Positions 32,931 to 43,688 of a stretch of DNA of 64,000 nt are shown here, piece after piece. The first letter of the stretch is position 1, and each line of letters begins with the position of its first letter. The notes below the pieces were generated by a model. The model was not told the DNA's origin, did not search any database, and saw only the letters and a list, made by a program, of their open reading frames with translations. This DNA is from Nageia nagi (Eukaryota; Pinophyta). The position numbers and the translations under genes were made by a program. The stretch lies in the NCBI GenBank assembly GCA_050084985.1, contig JBITNC010000001.1:53816001-53880000 (forward strand), written 5' to 3'.

Positions 32931-35625
32931 CTAATCATATGGAGGCAAGGACCTGGACCTTGATCGTCGAGACCTGTACGAATAGCTTCTTCTGGAACCA
33001 CGATATGGAGAATCTACAGGTGACAGTGAACTCTCTCGCCTGCGATATGGGGATGCATCCCGGTGACGCTTAGAATAGTATGGAGATGGTGACCTTTGAC
33101 GCTTGCCATATGGGGAGATAGATCTTTCTCGTCTTCCATATGGAGACGGTGATCTAGCTCGCCTGCTATAATAAGGAGAAACTGACCGATCCCGACGATA
33201 CCTTCGATCATCATAGGGAGAATACAAAGGTGAACCATAACGATCTCCTCTATATGGAGAATAGCTTGGAGAACGCCGTGAACTGTTTAGATCACTAGAT
33301 CTGCTATATGCTCTTCTTCTATCATAGTCACGTGCTGCACATGAAAGAAAACACGTGACAATTACTCGCAGATATACTAGAGACATAAATGGCTAAAAAG
33401 AGCTCAAAGAAAGTAAGTCCTAAATAATCCAAAAAATAAACTGAGCTTTAATAGCTGTCGTACCTCTTGTTGGTCTAACACCAAGGTACTTTCCAGGAGT
33501 AGGGGTCCTCCCTCGCTTCCTTTTTGCCTGTTGAGTAAAGAATAGCATCAGTTACATAAAAAAGAAGCATACTCAAAGAAAGATTTAATGGAACATAAAT
33601 TTCAATTCAGGAAGATATCTAACAACCAGAGGGTCAAATGATAAACTACCATTTCATGGAAAAAACAGAAGCAAGAATATTTTTACAAAGTAAACTACGG
33701 GGAACTGACAAGTATACCCATGTCAATCCTTCACAAACAATTAATCTGAGGTCAAGTAAATACATCTAATAATTTAAATAAAAAATAGAAAAAGGACAAT
33801 TAAAAACAGGCTATGCGGCAAAGAAATCCAACACAATCAAAAGTTGAAACACTGAAACGAAGATATATATGGTTTGGGGAGACAAAAGACTATATATACT
33901 GCTGAAAATAAAGATAAAAAAAATTCCCCCATCAAGAAAATTTAGTACACAGAACATAAGTATTACACCTTTAGCCCTCTTTGTACAATAGGAAAATGCA
34001 CTTATATGGCATTCATTACATAATAATACCATCATGCAATCATCCCTAACCATGGATATATTCAAGGAAACAGTTAGTCAATTGCTTTTAAGACAAAAAA
34101 ACAGGGCATACAACCCTTTTTATAGTCGTGTGGTTGCTGCATTTGACGTCAGACTATTGACATGTGTTTCAAATCTGATGAAGCTGATGGTGAAAATGTC
34201 GAGAGTATCAACATAAATGCCAATGCAAGTTGGTGAGAAAGTCTTGACTGAAATGCTCGTGTAGGTCTAGGATCTTAAGTTGGAAAAAGCTGAAGCTGTT
34301 TTAGTTGAAAAAAGTCGATGAAGCTACACAGCTGCCCTGCTGCCAAAATAATGGAGGCAACATTTCTGAACAGTAAGGGCCCATATCACAAGTAGTTAAA
34401 TCAAACTAATTCACTTGGTACAAGTCATTCTGAACCATAACCGGCCACTTCAATTGATAAATCAAATAGTTTAAACATTAGCTGAAAGTTAATACCTTCT
34501 CAACAGTTATAACACGGCCTTCAAGAACAGATCGGTTCAAATATTTAATGCAACGCTCTGCATCATTGATATTCGCCATAGTGACAAATCCAAAGCCACG
34601 AGATTCCCTTGTTCGAGGATCAACAACAAGATGGCATTCAACAACCTGCGAATTCAAAATAATAATATATAATAAGCACCAAAATATCATGAATTGGAGT
34701 TTCAAAACATATGACAAATATCCCTTTAAAGTAATCAGCAGCATATAACTAAATTTGGGTTTGCATTTTCAATGGGTTATCCTTTGAACCATAAGACGTT
34801 AGAGAATGGTTGGAAGCTACTAAAGCCAGCCACCATACTTGGAAATTTCAATTACGATTTTTTTCCTGAAATTCTAAAACAAGATCACATGATCCGTGTC
34901 AGAGAGAAAGATAAGTATTGTAATGAATACCCAGAATCTAGACCCTTTAATGGATTGTATTCCCTCCCTTGAATCTACAAATGACACATGTGGCATGCAA
35001 AAGTATCAAACCTTACAAACAGGCATTGAAAATTGTCTAACTACACAAGGAATATGAAAAGACTATTTGCTCGGATATTATCTGGCTTGTCTTGGAAATA
35101 GAAAGAATCTCATATCATAGAGACAATAATTAAAGTTTCCCTGATAGAGATATTCGTAGCAATTTTCATTTCGAATAATTATAACTTGTGAATAGAGATA
35201 TTCATCTTTATCATATCATTCTGTCATTACTAACGATATAAACCTGAATCAATAAAATGAAATTCAAGATTACAGTTTTCTCAAACTGTTTCTTGTATAC
35301 TCTAACCAATGTACTCAACAAAAAAAGGGGCATTGATGTCTCAAAGATTGAGGTATGTACTTACCTTTCCAAAATCATACTTCATGCTGGCAGTGTATGA
35401 ATAAATGGTTCATATGAACACAATCAAAAGAAATGCCGTGCCATAAAGAACCAAACATACATGTCTTCTGGGGACACATGACATCAAAAGTCGAAATGAT
35501 TATTCATTTTTGCCAGATATTAACCACAAGAAACTGAACCTTCTTTTGGTTAGAAAAACTGATCGACTCCAATGCACTTTAAAAACCTTCGGTCATCTCC
35601 TTTCTAACAGGATGATATGTGATGT

Positions 35626-35662
<37 letters not shown>

Positions 35663-37270
35663 AAGGATCAATGCAGTTGAGAATAAAGCACATATTCCCA
35701 CATCAATACAAACTGAGTTACTTCACCATTGTATGTAATTTTCTTAAGAATGAAAACTATAAATCACTTCAAAAAAGTGAACTATTTGAAACTTCTAGAA
35801 TTTATTGCGATAAGTAATGAACAAGGTATACAAATTTCTTTTGAATGTTTTTTATTGCATGCAAATAGAACAACAAGGGTCATTTTCTCCGAGACAGACA
35901 GGGCAATCTGTCTGTCTCATAACACAAATAACAAAAACAACACATAAAATTCCATTCAAGAGAAGAACCAATAAATAAGTCTTACTCACCGTTCCTTCTT
36001 TAGAGAAGTGCTCTTCAAGTTCTCTCTTTGTTATTCGGGGTGACAACCCAGTAACATACAGGTTGTTCCCAGGGTTGCGAACATCATGAGAATCTCGACT
36101 CCTACAAGTACACATATTGTTAGCATAATAGGCACGTTTTGAAGCAATTAAACGCACTACTTATAAAAATACGGTATACTACATTGGAGTCAAATATGAT
36201 ATAACATAAAACGCACAACAATATTATCTCACCTCGAACGACTGAGTGACCTTGAAATTGATCTAGACAAGGAACGACGCCTTCGCGGTGAGTACGAATC
36301 GTACCTCCTCGAGTATGACTGCAAGTACAGAAGAAAATATCCCTAAAGATTAGCTATAGGTCAATATCAAAAACTAGTTGCGAACAAGTAAAAATCAATG
36401 AATATTACAGAAAAAAAAAATTAAGAAGGGTGAAGCCCAATCGAAGTTAACTTCTGATTATTGTATGAATGAAAATATGTAAGGATTAAAACCAAATTAG
36501 TATCCAATGTGCCAGAGATTTTGCATGCACAACAATTCAACAAATGAATAAGCTGCATCTGAAATTCGATGTTAGTGTTTTACCTCCGGAATGCTTAAAT
36601 ATAGTTTGAGATTAAAAGAGACAAATAGAATGATCATAAAACGACATTACACTGTAATGGGAAATGTTACAAAATAGTGGTTACAGACAAATAAGGATAG
36701 GGTTAACTCCAAACAAAACTTCGAAGTTTTTTATCAGAAACACATTTACAAGGAACGGCAATCAAACAAAACCTTAAAAATTTTCGAGCTCAGTGAATTC
36801 ACAACGAAAATTCATAATTAGAACCTCAACACTTGTGGAAATCTAAAAGAAAGAATGCACCCTGTTCCAAAAGGTTTCACTCAACACTTTGCAAACTTTC
36901 AAACAAGCAGGACAAAAATCAGTTCTAGTTGGCAGCCTTCCCAAAAGACCAGACCCATAGCAATATTTGGTGATGTGATAATCATAGCTCAATCCGTTAA
37001 TACTGAGAATCAGTTAAGAACCCTCCCATGGCATTAAGAGACTCTACCAAAAATCCTACGACAAGTATATAATGTGGCTGACAAGGGCCACCACTGCTAA
37101 TGACCCATGTTTAATATCTTCAAAACCTAGCCTACAGCCTACCCAGAATAACAATACTTGCATTCACTCTATGTAACCCTAAACAAAAATTATAACAAAT
37201 CCATTTTAATTTGAAAAACAAAAGACTGACTTTCATAGCCGCAAAAACAAAAGAGGCCGTAACTCACCAT
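32931..37270 (-). CDS. SR45a: SR45a/Tra2-like serine/arginine-rich splicing factor, six coding exons
   Basis: Exons on the minus strand: 37270-37268 (ATG only), 36318-36233, 36101-35990, 34645-34496, 33527-33464, 33334-32931. All introns are GT...AG and phases agree. The 819-nt frame gives 272 residues. Residues 1-38 are an RS region (MSYSRRYDSYSPRRRR). Residues about 42-118 are one RRM, with RNP2 LYVTGL (44-49) and RNP1 RGFGFVTM (83-90). Then follow KRKRGRTPTPGKYLGV and a tyrosine-rich RS tail of SPYxRR-type repeats ending SLPPYD. This RS-RRM-RS layout and the RGRTPTPGKYLG linker identify the plant SR45a/transformer-2 family. These nuclear proteins bind pre-mRNA and recruit spliceosome parts, mainly under stress. 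The C-terminal RS tail looks shorter than in Arabidopsis SR45a. No disabling change is seen. Confidence 0.93.
34646..35989 (-). other. Intron 3 of the SR45a-like gene
   Basis: 1344 bp, donor GTGAGT and acceptor TTCGCAG. It splits the RRM between the first helix (HFSKEGT) and strand beta-2 (VVECHLVVDP). It includes an (AT)n tract at 35628-35659. It and introns 1 (949 bp) and 4 (968 bp) are long compared with introns 2 and 5 (about 130 bp). SR genes often use such long introns for regulated alternative splicing; that is an inference here. Confidence 0.8.
35628..35659. repeat. (AT)16 microsatellite in intron 3
   Basis: Uninterrupted AT dinucleotide run within the splicing-factor gene. Confidence 0.95.
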
Positions 37271-37515
37271 GGCGATTCGCTAGTAAAGCTTCGCCGATCA
37301 AAATCGATTAAAAAAATTCTTTGATCAAGAGAGACCGCGCCAAATCAACAAGGCCAGGGAATAACCAACAAAACAGAGCCGAATGGAGACCAATACCCTA
37401 ATTTTCCTTGATATTTCGTGTTCAGAAACTTGACTGTGGAACTCCCAATTGCCACACTAATCTATGATGATGAGAACAACGGAAGGAGAGTAAGGAACAG
37501 TCATATATATGAAAT
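37271..37515 (-). promoter_or_regulatory. 5' UTR and core promoter of the SR45a-like gene
   Basis: Upstream of the ATG on the minus strand is a less AT-rich leader of about 200 bp. A TATA-like CATATATATGA lies at 37502-37512. Transcription would start roughly 30 bp closer to the gene. The stretch just upstream of the ATG (GCGAATCGCC) is GC-rich compared with the surroundings. Confidence 0.5.
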
Positions 37516-37756
37516 GGAAAAGAGGATTGTTCCGGAAGCTTCTTTTCGGACCTCAAATTTCTTTAGAAACGTTTAAGTCAAACGCTCGGAGTCGTGCCAA
37601 AACATGCGAAAGAGCAGCGAATGAAAATTTGGACTCTAAAATAGTTTCGATTGCGTTCTATAATTTATATTTGTATGCGAAATTTATATTTTGTAGTAAT
37701 AGGTTTTTAAGAATACTATATAGTAATTTTTATTGGTGGTTTTTACTTTCAAGAAT

Positions 37757-39638
37757 TTTTTTTTAATGAAAAAGATCTTGTATTAATTAAGAAATTTTTC
37801 TACACAAAAAGTGATGGATGGAATTAAGCATATTTTGAATATCATTTTAATTATAGAGGTTAGGAATTTATAACAAAATTAATACAATTATCCAAAAGAA
37901 ACATCTCTCGAATCAAGTGGTTAGGAATCAATAATAGTATTATCTCAAAAAAATCAAAAGATATCAATCCAATTAGGACAATAAACTAAAGTGCATTTAA
38001 GTTGTGTCCATTGAGAGAGTTAGGTGAAAGTTATCTTCTTTGAAGATATATTGTCAACCCCTGCTTGGAGAAATCGATGCTCCCCACCTATCATTAACAT
38101 TGTTGTCATTGAGTTCATTAATGACACAATGGGCAAGGACCTTGTGTTCTTGAGGAGTGGGAACTATCACATCTCCCCATCCAATCACTTGCTCATAGAA
38201 ATTGGGATGAACATCCAAACTAGTTCATTGGTGCAAGGTGGAAGGGACACCAATTGTTTGTTGTTTATGAAAAGGAGATGGTTGAGACCAATACATGTTA
38301 AACGAAGGAGCCAAAGAACGCTCACAAGGACACCTTCAAGAGTGAGAAATATGATTCTAAGATTGTAAGCTACTACGTGTAACATAGAGTATTTCCCCAC
38401 ATGGTCCATGAGATGCTGAAGGTTTTACAACTCCATGTGAACCTTCTCCACTTGCATTGAAATTTGCAACCAATAATCGTAGAAGATTGCATATTTTTCT
38501 GTAAGGGAGAAAGAAATAGAGGTTGCTTGTTGAGCAAATATAACATTATTTTTGGTTTTCCAAATATGGTACAGAATGGTCACACAAAAAATATATCAAA
38601 CTTCAACTAATGGTTCAAGGAAGTTTAAGGGATCTCCTAGTATAGCATGAATCCAAGTGTAAGAGTGAGAAAGATACAATCTGAAAAAATAAAGAATCCA
38701 ATCCTAGTCTGCATGGGCTCGGTGACAACTAAAAGACATGAACAACATCCTCGGCTTCACCATATGAAGGACAAGCAGGATTATCAACCCCCAAATATTT
38801 TAATCTATGCCTAATATGAAGGCCTTGATGCAACAAACTCCATAGAAATAAATTTAGTTTTGACTCAATATATGACACCTAAACCATAATGAATCTAAGA
38901 TATCATCTGGATTGGGAGGAGACTAAATCCTATCTTTCATTAAGCTTGTTATACATAGGAACATGAGGAGATAACCAAGCATAACCAAAATGAGGTTTGT
39001 ATTTAATGAATGGGGTATGCTTAGGCCAAAACCAATCAGACAACTAGTATTTTTGGAAGTTCCTGGCCAGTTTTTGCTACATGATGAAGGGAACTGTATC
39101 TATCATTATATCATAAGTAGCTTTTTCATCCAAAGTGATAATATGGAAGTGTTGAAAGATGTCCCAAGGGATCCAGTTCTTGGTCTAACAATAAAAAAAA
39201 TCAATGAGAAAATTAATTTCTTTCTTATGAAAATGCAATGCCCAAATCCACTACACCTTTTATAAGGGCAAAGCTTTAAAGGAAATGACATGTGACCACC
39301 AAATATTCATGGTGGAAATAGAAGCCCCAACAAACTTCCCTCTCCACTTCCAATTTAGTCAAGTTTTGAGGGCTTCCCAAGACTTCCTAATACTTTTAAT
39401 GACAAAGGAACCGTAAATATTTATCACAACAAGGGTTGTGAGAATGGTTTGTAAATTTCTAGCCCTTTTCATACATTATTTCCAAAGGGAAGATTGGTAG
39501 AGAGATAATTCTCGATGAGAAGCTTCTAGGCTTGATCACCATCAAACACTCTGATAATCCATTTGGTGCAAAGAGAAAACCCCTAATTATGATAATCAAA
39601 AAGACCCGTGCCTCCAGATTTCCAAGGAGATAACATAT
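37757..39638 (-). pseudogene. LINE relic B, 3' half
   Basis: The minus strand, with stops, reads a post-RT segment near 39560-39380 (VINIYGSFVIKSIRKSWEAL, WRGKFVGASI) then, near 38850-38690, KLNLFLWSLLHQGLHIRHRL, KYLGVDNPACPSYGEAEDVV. The last part is the zinc-binding RT-associated end typical of plant LINEs (LW-LL...R--L...CP-CG--E---H-F). A T-run at 37757-37765 (poly-A on the minus strand) marks the 3' end. The coding order continues across copia element 2 into 47797-49060, so this is one LINE split by that insertion. Confidence 0.65.
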
Positions 39639-40082
39639 TGTTAGAACTTGTAATGTAATATTGTGTAATATTTCTCCTTAATGTAAATTCACTTAATACT
39701 TAAAGTATCATTAGATACCTTAAATTATTAAGAGAATAAAAATAAAAGAATTAAAAATAGGTATGAGTTTAAAAATAGACAAGGGATTAATTATAGAGTG
39801 GATTTCTTCTTATAAAAACAGAAGAACCCTCCCCTTCTCTAATTCACAATTGTAATGCAAGCTTTGCTATAGGTTTAGAGTGTGAGAGAGAGAAGAGATT
39901 TTGTAAAAGAGGTCCTTAAGAATAAGAAAATCTTAGTTAATGGACGTACTTATAAGGAGGAAGGAACCACTTTATATGTTTTGTTATTTATGTGATTGGC
40001 TTAGTTATTGTGTTGATGTTGAAAGTGCCTTCTTAAGATTTTGGGAGATTAGAAGTTAATTCAAAAAGGGTTAATTTCTTCA
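39639..40082 (+). repeat. 5' LTR of copia element 2
   Basis: 444 bp, TGTTAGAACTTG...TTTCTTCA, with a TATA box (TATAAAAA) at 39811-39818. It differs from the 3' LTR by many substitutions and several short indels. Confidence 0.93.
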
Positions 40083-40084
40083 AA

Positions 40085-40096
40085 TGGTATCATAGC
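40085..40096 (+). promoter_or_regulatory. Primer binding site of copia element 2
   Basis: TGGTATCATAGC, two bases after the LTR: initiator-Met tRNA type with one mismatch to the usual motif. Confidence 0.85.
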
Positions 40097-40769
40097 TTTT
40101 CTTGGAGGCTCCTCTTTAGCATCTTTGAAGGTCCTTTCCGCCTCTTTCTCCATCTACTTTGTTGTGTATAATCTCCTACCTCTTTTTTATCAAAATTTGC
40201 TTTTATTACTAACCTTTTTGGTTCTATGATGACGAGGTTAAATCTAGCAAAATTTGATTAAAGTAGATAAAATATCATTATACTAACATGTTAGTTTAAT
40301 CTAATGTTATTGCTATGTATTATTTTAGTTTGTTGAGTTACAATTTTTAAGTAAAATTGCCTAATGTGTAGTAATAATAGACAAGTTGAGTAAATTTAGC
40401 AATAATAGGTTATTATAGTTTAAATTTGCAAGTTTCTACTTAGTATAGGTTTGATTAAAAATTTTGCAAATTTTTTTTTAATTATAATGTTATTATGTTT
40501 GTAGAAATAAAAACACATGTATATATTTTAAAAAATATATACTATATATATTTTTTTTTTCAATTTTTATAAAATTGTATTTTTGTAGTTTGAATAGAAC
40601 TGTAATTTTTACAGTTTTAGTAAAAAAATTTATTTTGTTAATTTATAAAAAAAACTAGTTTCTTTGTAGTTTTTAAAAATCTAGTTTTATTTTTTTAAAT
40701 CTGTTTTTTATCAAAAAAAAGTTATTTTTCGTATATATAAAAAATTATTAAAAAATAAAAAAACCATGG

Positions 40770-40912
40770 TGCTTGCATCACCCAAGGGGCGCGTAGCCCA
40801 GGGTTTGCACCACCCAAGGGGCACATAGCCCCAAGGAGCTTATGCCGCCCAAGGCATGCCCAGCCTCAAGGAGCTTGCGTTGCCCATGGTGTGCGTAGCC
40901 GAAGGGGTTGCA
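40770..40912 (+). repeat. GC-rich minisatellite in element 2 leader
   Basis: About four units built on CACCCAAGGGGCRCRTAGCC and CAAGGAGCTT-TGC-GCCCA, period about 35 bp. It is a sharp GC island inside a leader that is otherwise extremely A/T-rich. Confidence 0.8.
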
Positions 40913-40920
40913 ATGTTTTT

Positions 40921-40935
40921 TAAATAAATAAATAA

Positions 40936-40970
<35 letters not shown>
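40921..40970. repeat. (TAAA)n/(TA)n simple repeat in element 2 leader
   Basis: A TAAA run passes into a TA dinucleotide run. Confidence 0.95.
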
Positions 40971-40973
<3 letters not shown>

Positions 40974-41604
40974 TAAAAAAAGAAACAATTTAAAAAAAAA
41001 AAAGATTTCTAGAGTTTATGTTAAATAGTTTCTATTTTTAAGCTTTTTTTAATATATATACAAAAATGTATTTTTTTAAGAGAGGATCTTTTAAAAAAAA
41101 TGGGGGTATTTAAAAAAAAAAAGGAAAAAAAGAAAAAGAGGGATTGTTTTTTAACTACAAGTATGATTTATATATATATATAGTTCTTTATTTGCTAATA
41201 TTATCTTTTTACATTAAGTGCAAGTTATTTTAGAGATTTTTTTTAGCATGTCATTAAGATAACGGTAGATTAATTATATATAGTTTAGTAATTTTATGCA
41301 TAGATTAAGGTTAATTAATTATGCATGAAGGATTAATGCTATGTATACACAGATTAATGATGTTTATCTTAATGCATGTTTGATGTACACATGTGATTGG
41401 ATAAAATTTTAAATACATTATTTTTTTCCTAATGCATATTGCTAAATGGATAAAAATTTTAATGCATGGTTTATTATTTTAACCTTATACATGTGATTGG
41501 ATACAAATTCACTTAATACTTGTTAATGTATGCTATGTTAAATTGCAAATAAAGAATTATTTTAAGTCTATCTTTTAAGTAACAAGGGGAGAATTCCTCA
41601 TTTT

Positions 41605-42300
41605 TGATAATGAACCTTTGTAAAGAGATCCATTAGGGGTTGTGACAAAACCCATTGGACTCTTAAGCTCATTTGTTGTTACTTAAAATTAATGAACTTT
41701 TATAAAAAGATCCATTAAGGGTTGTAACAAAACCCATTGGACTCTTTAGTTCATACTTATGGATGATGTGGGATGTAGTTTCATTTTCAAAGCACTTTAT
41801 TTGTTTTGCACTTTTACTTTATATGCAAAGTACATAAACATTGAAAATTGCTTCCCCTAAAATGAACACATCCACGTATTTTTTTCACAACATGACTTAT
41901 TTAGGGAGCCATGAGGTAAGGATAAGGTAAATGGAGCTTTTTAATTCGACGATCCAAGTGGTGAAAAGTTTGTACTTCTTAATTACTCCTAAATCCTTTG
42001 TTGGTTTGGACTTAACTCTATATAAGTGGACAAGCATGTGTGTAGTGATATCATATATTCACCTATCCATTCAGGGGTTATCCTGATAACTTATGAGGAA
42101 AATTGAAAAACTTAATCAAGATAATTAATTTGGCCAATCCAACATATGTCACAAACTTGGAAAATAGCTCATACTTCTTTTTGTGAGAGTATATCGTTGC
42201 CCAAGGGGAACTGGTTGAGGATTGATAGGACTTGGGCTCTTTGCGGGCATCTGGGTGAAGGCCTAATTTTAGATAAGAAAATAAGCCTCAACTTTTCCCT
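41605..42300 (+). other. Conserved leader block of the element 2/3 family
   Basis: This block is colinear with the minus-strand leader of element 3 (about 56450-55850). Shared landmarks are CCATTAGGGGTTGTGACAAA, then ATGAACACATCC, AGGGAGCCATGAGG, ATTCAGGGGTTATCCTGATA, and GAACTGGTTGAGGA before GCGGGCATCTGGGTGAAGGC. No long reading frame is conserved in it, so it may be structural RNA or a packaging region. In element 2 the first part is tandemly duplicated (about 41608-41758). Confidence 0.7.
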
Positions 42301-42460
42301 CTCTTTGGTTATACTTGGTGATGAAGATGTTGGATGTATGTTATTATTCTTGTTAACAATTTAAGCATTTAATTTGTTGGTTAGTTTTTAAAATATGTAT
42401 TTATTTTTAAATGCAACATGTATGCTTACATTGTTTATCTCTTTCTATTATTTTGTAGCA

Positions 42461-43688
42461 ATGAAAAATCTTTTGCATCCAAGCATATCTTGGATGGTTC
42501 TAACTATGGTATTTGGGAACCTAGGATGAAAGTAGAACTTCAAGCATAGAAATTTTGGATGATTATGAATAAAAATCAAGTTACTCCATTTAGGGAGAAG
42601 AAACTTGAAGCTTATAATACTAAGAATGATTTGACAACTTCTATGATCTTTCGTGCAGTTTCAAATGAGATCCTTCTCATGATATCTTCTTCAAATACTG
42701 TAAAAGAAGCTTGGGATAAACTAAAGAGTATCTACCTTGATACTAAATTTTTTAAAAGATTCACCATTCTTAGAAGTTGCTTCAATCACGTCAAGAGAAA
42801 AATGAAAGTATAGTTGTATATTTGAATAAAGTTGTTAACCTTAGGACGTAGCTTGTGGGGTGTGGTTGCAATTAAATCAACGATGATTTTCTTTCATTAT
42901 CTTTCAAAACCTCTCTTAAGTTTAGTTAGTTTGTGACTGTTATTAAAATTAGGCTTGATGATGAAAAAGAAGTGTTCTCTTTAGAAAAATTATCAAGGCT
43001 TCTCTTGAAGCATGAAGAAACACTTAACAATAAAGTGTTGATCACCGCTCCTGAGGAGCCATCTATGGCACTTGGTCCAATGAAACCTCACTTCAAAAAG
43101 AAGAACCATAACCAAAAGAAAGGTTCTTATGCTCTTAAGAAGAATTTCAAGAATGGTGGGAATAAGAAAAAATTTGATAACGGCAAGTCTAAGAAAACCA
43201 AAGCTAAATTTGATGAAAATTGCAATTTCTATAATCGCTATGGTCATAAGGAAGTTGATTGCTTCAAGAAAAAGAAAGATCAAAGTGAAAAAGGATTTGA
43301 AAAACCAAATAAATCTAATAATAAAAAAAATAAGAATTCTACTTATGTTGCTGTCTTTTACTTCAAGTCTCACACTTTGGCAAATGATTGGATTATTGAT
43401 TCTGGATGCACTAATCACATGTGTTTTAAAAAAGGTAGGTTTGAAAACTTTCATAAGTATAGAAAAGATGTAGTTGTGATAGGTGATAGTTCAATCCTTA
43501 AAGTTCAAGGTATTGGGAGTGTGTTAATAGAAGAGAAGATTCTTGAGAATATATTTTATGTACCTAAGCTCATTATGAATCTCCTTTCAGTAATTCAGGT
43601 TGTAAGGAAGGGTTACTCATTTGAGTTTAACTTATACTCTTGGTGCATGAAAAAGGGCCTTACCACTTTGGTGAAAGGTTTAGTGTAA
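42461..43688 (+). pseudogene. Gag-protease region of copia element 2
   Basis: It reads SFASKHILDGSNYGIWEPRM, a stop, then an open frame from 42559 with SSSNTVKEAWDKLKSIYLDT. From 42933 a 251-codon frame follows. The zinc knuckle reads CNFYNRYGHKEVDC, so the second cysteine of CX2CX4HX4C is replaced by tyrosine. The protease active site follows as WIIDSGCTNHMC, then NIFYVPKLIMNLLSV. Gag packages the RNA and the aspartic protease matures the polyprotein. Stops near 42547 and 42811 and loss of the initiator ATG frame make it nonfunctional. Confidence 0.85.

Noticed and set aside
33014-33238. 74-codon minus frame inside the splicing-factor gene
   Set aside because: Alternate frame of the RS-tail exon; the RS frame is the one joined by splice phase.
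42993-43454. 153-codon minus frame opposite gag of element 2
   Set aside because: Antisense shadow; the sense frame carries the zinc knuckle and protease motifs.
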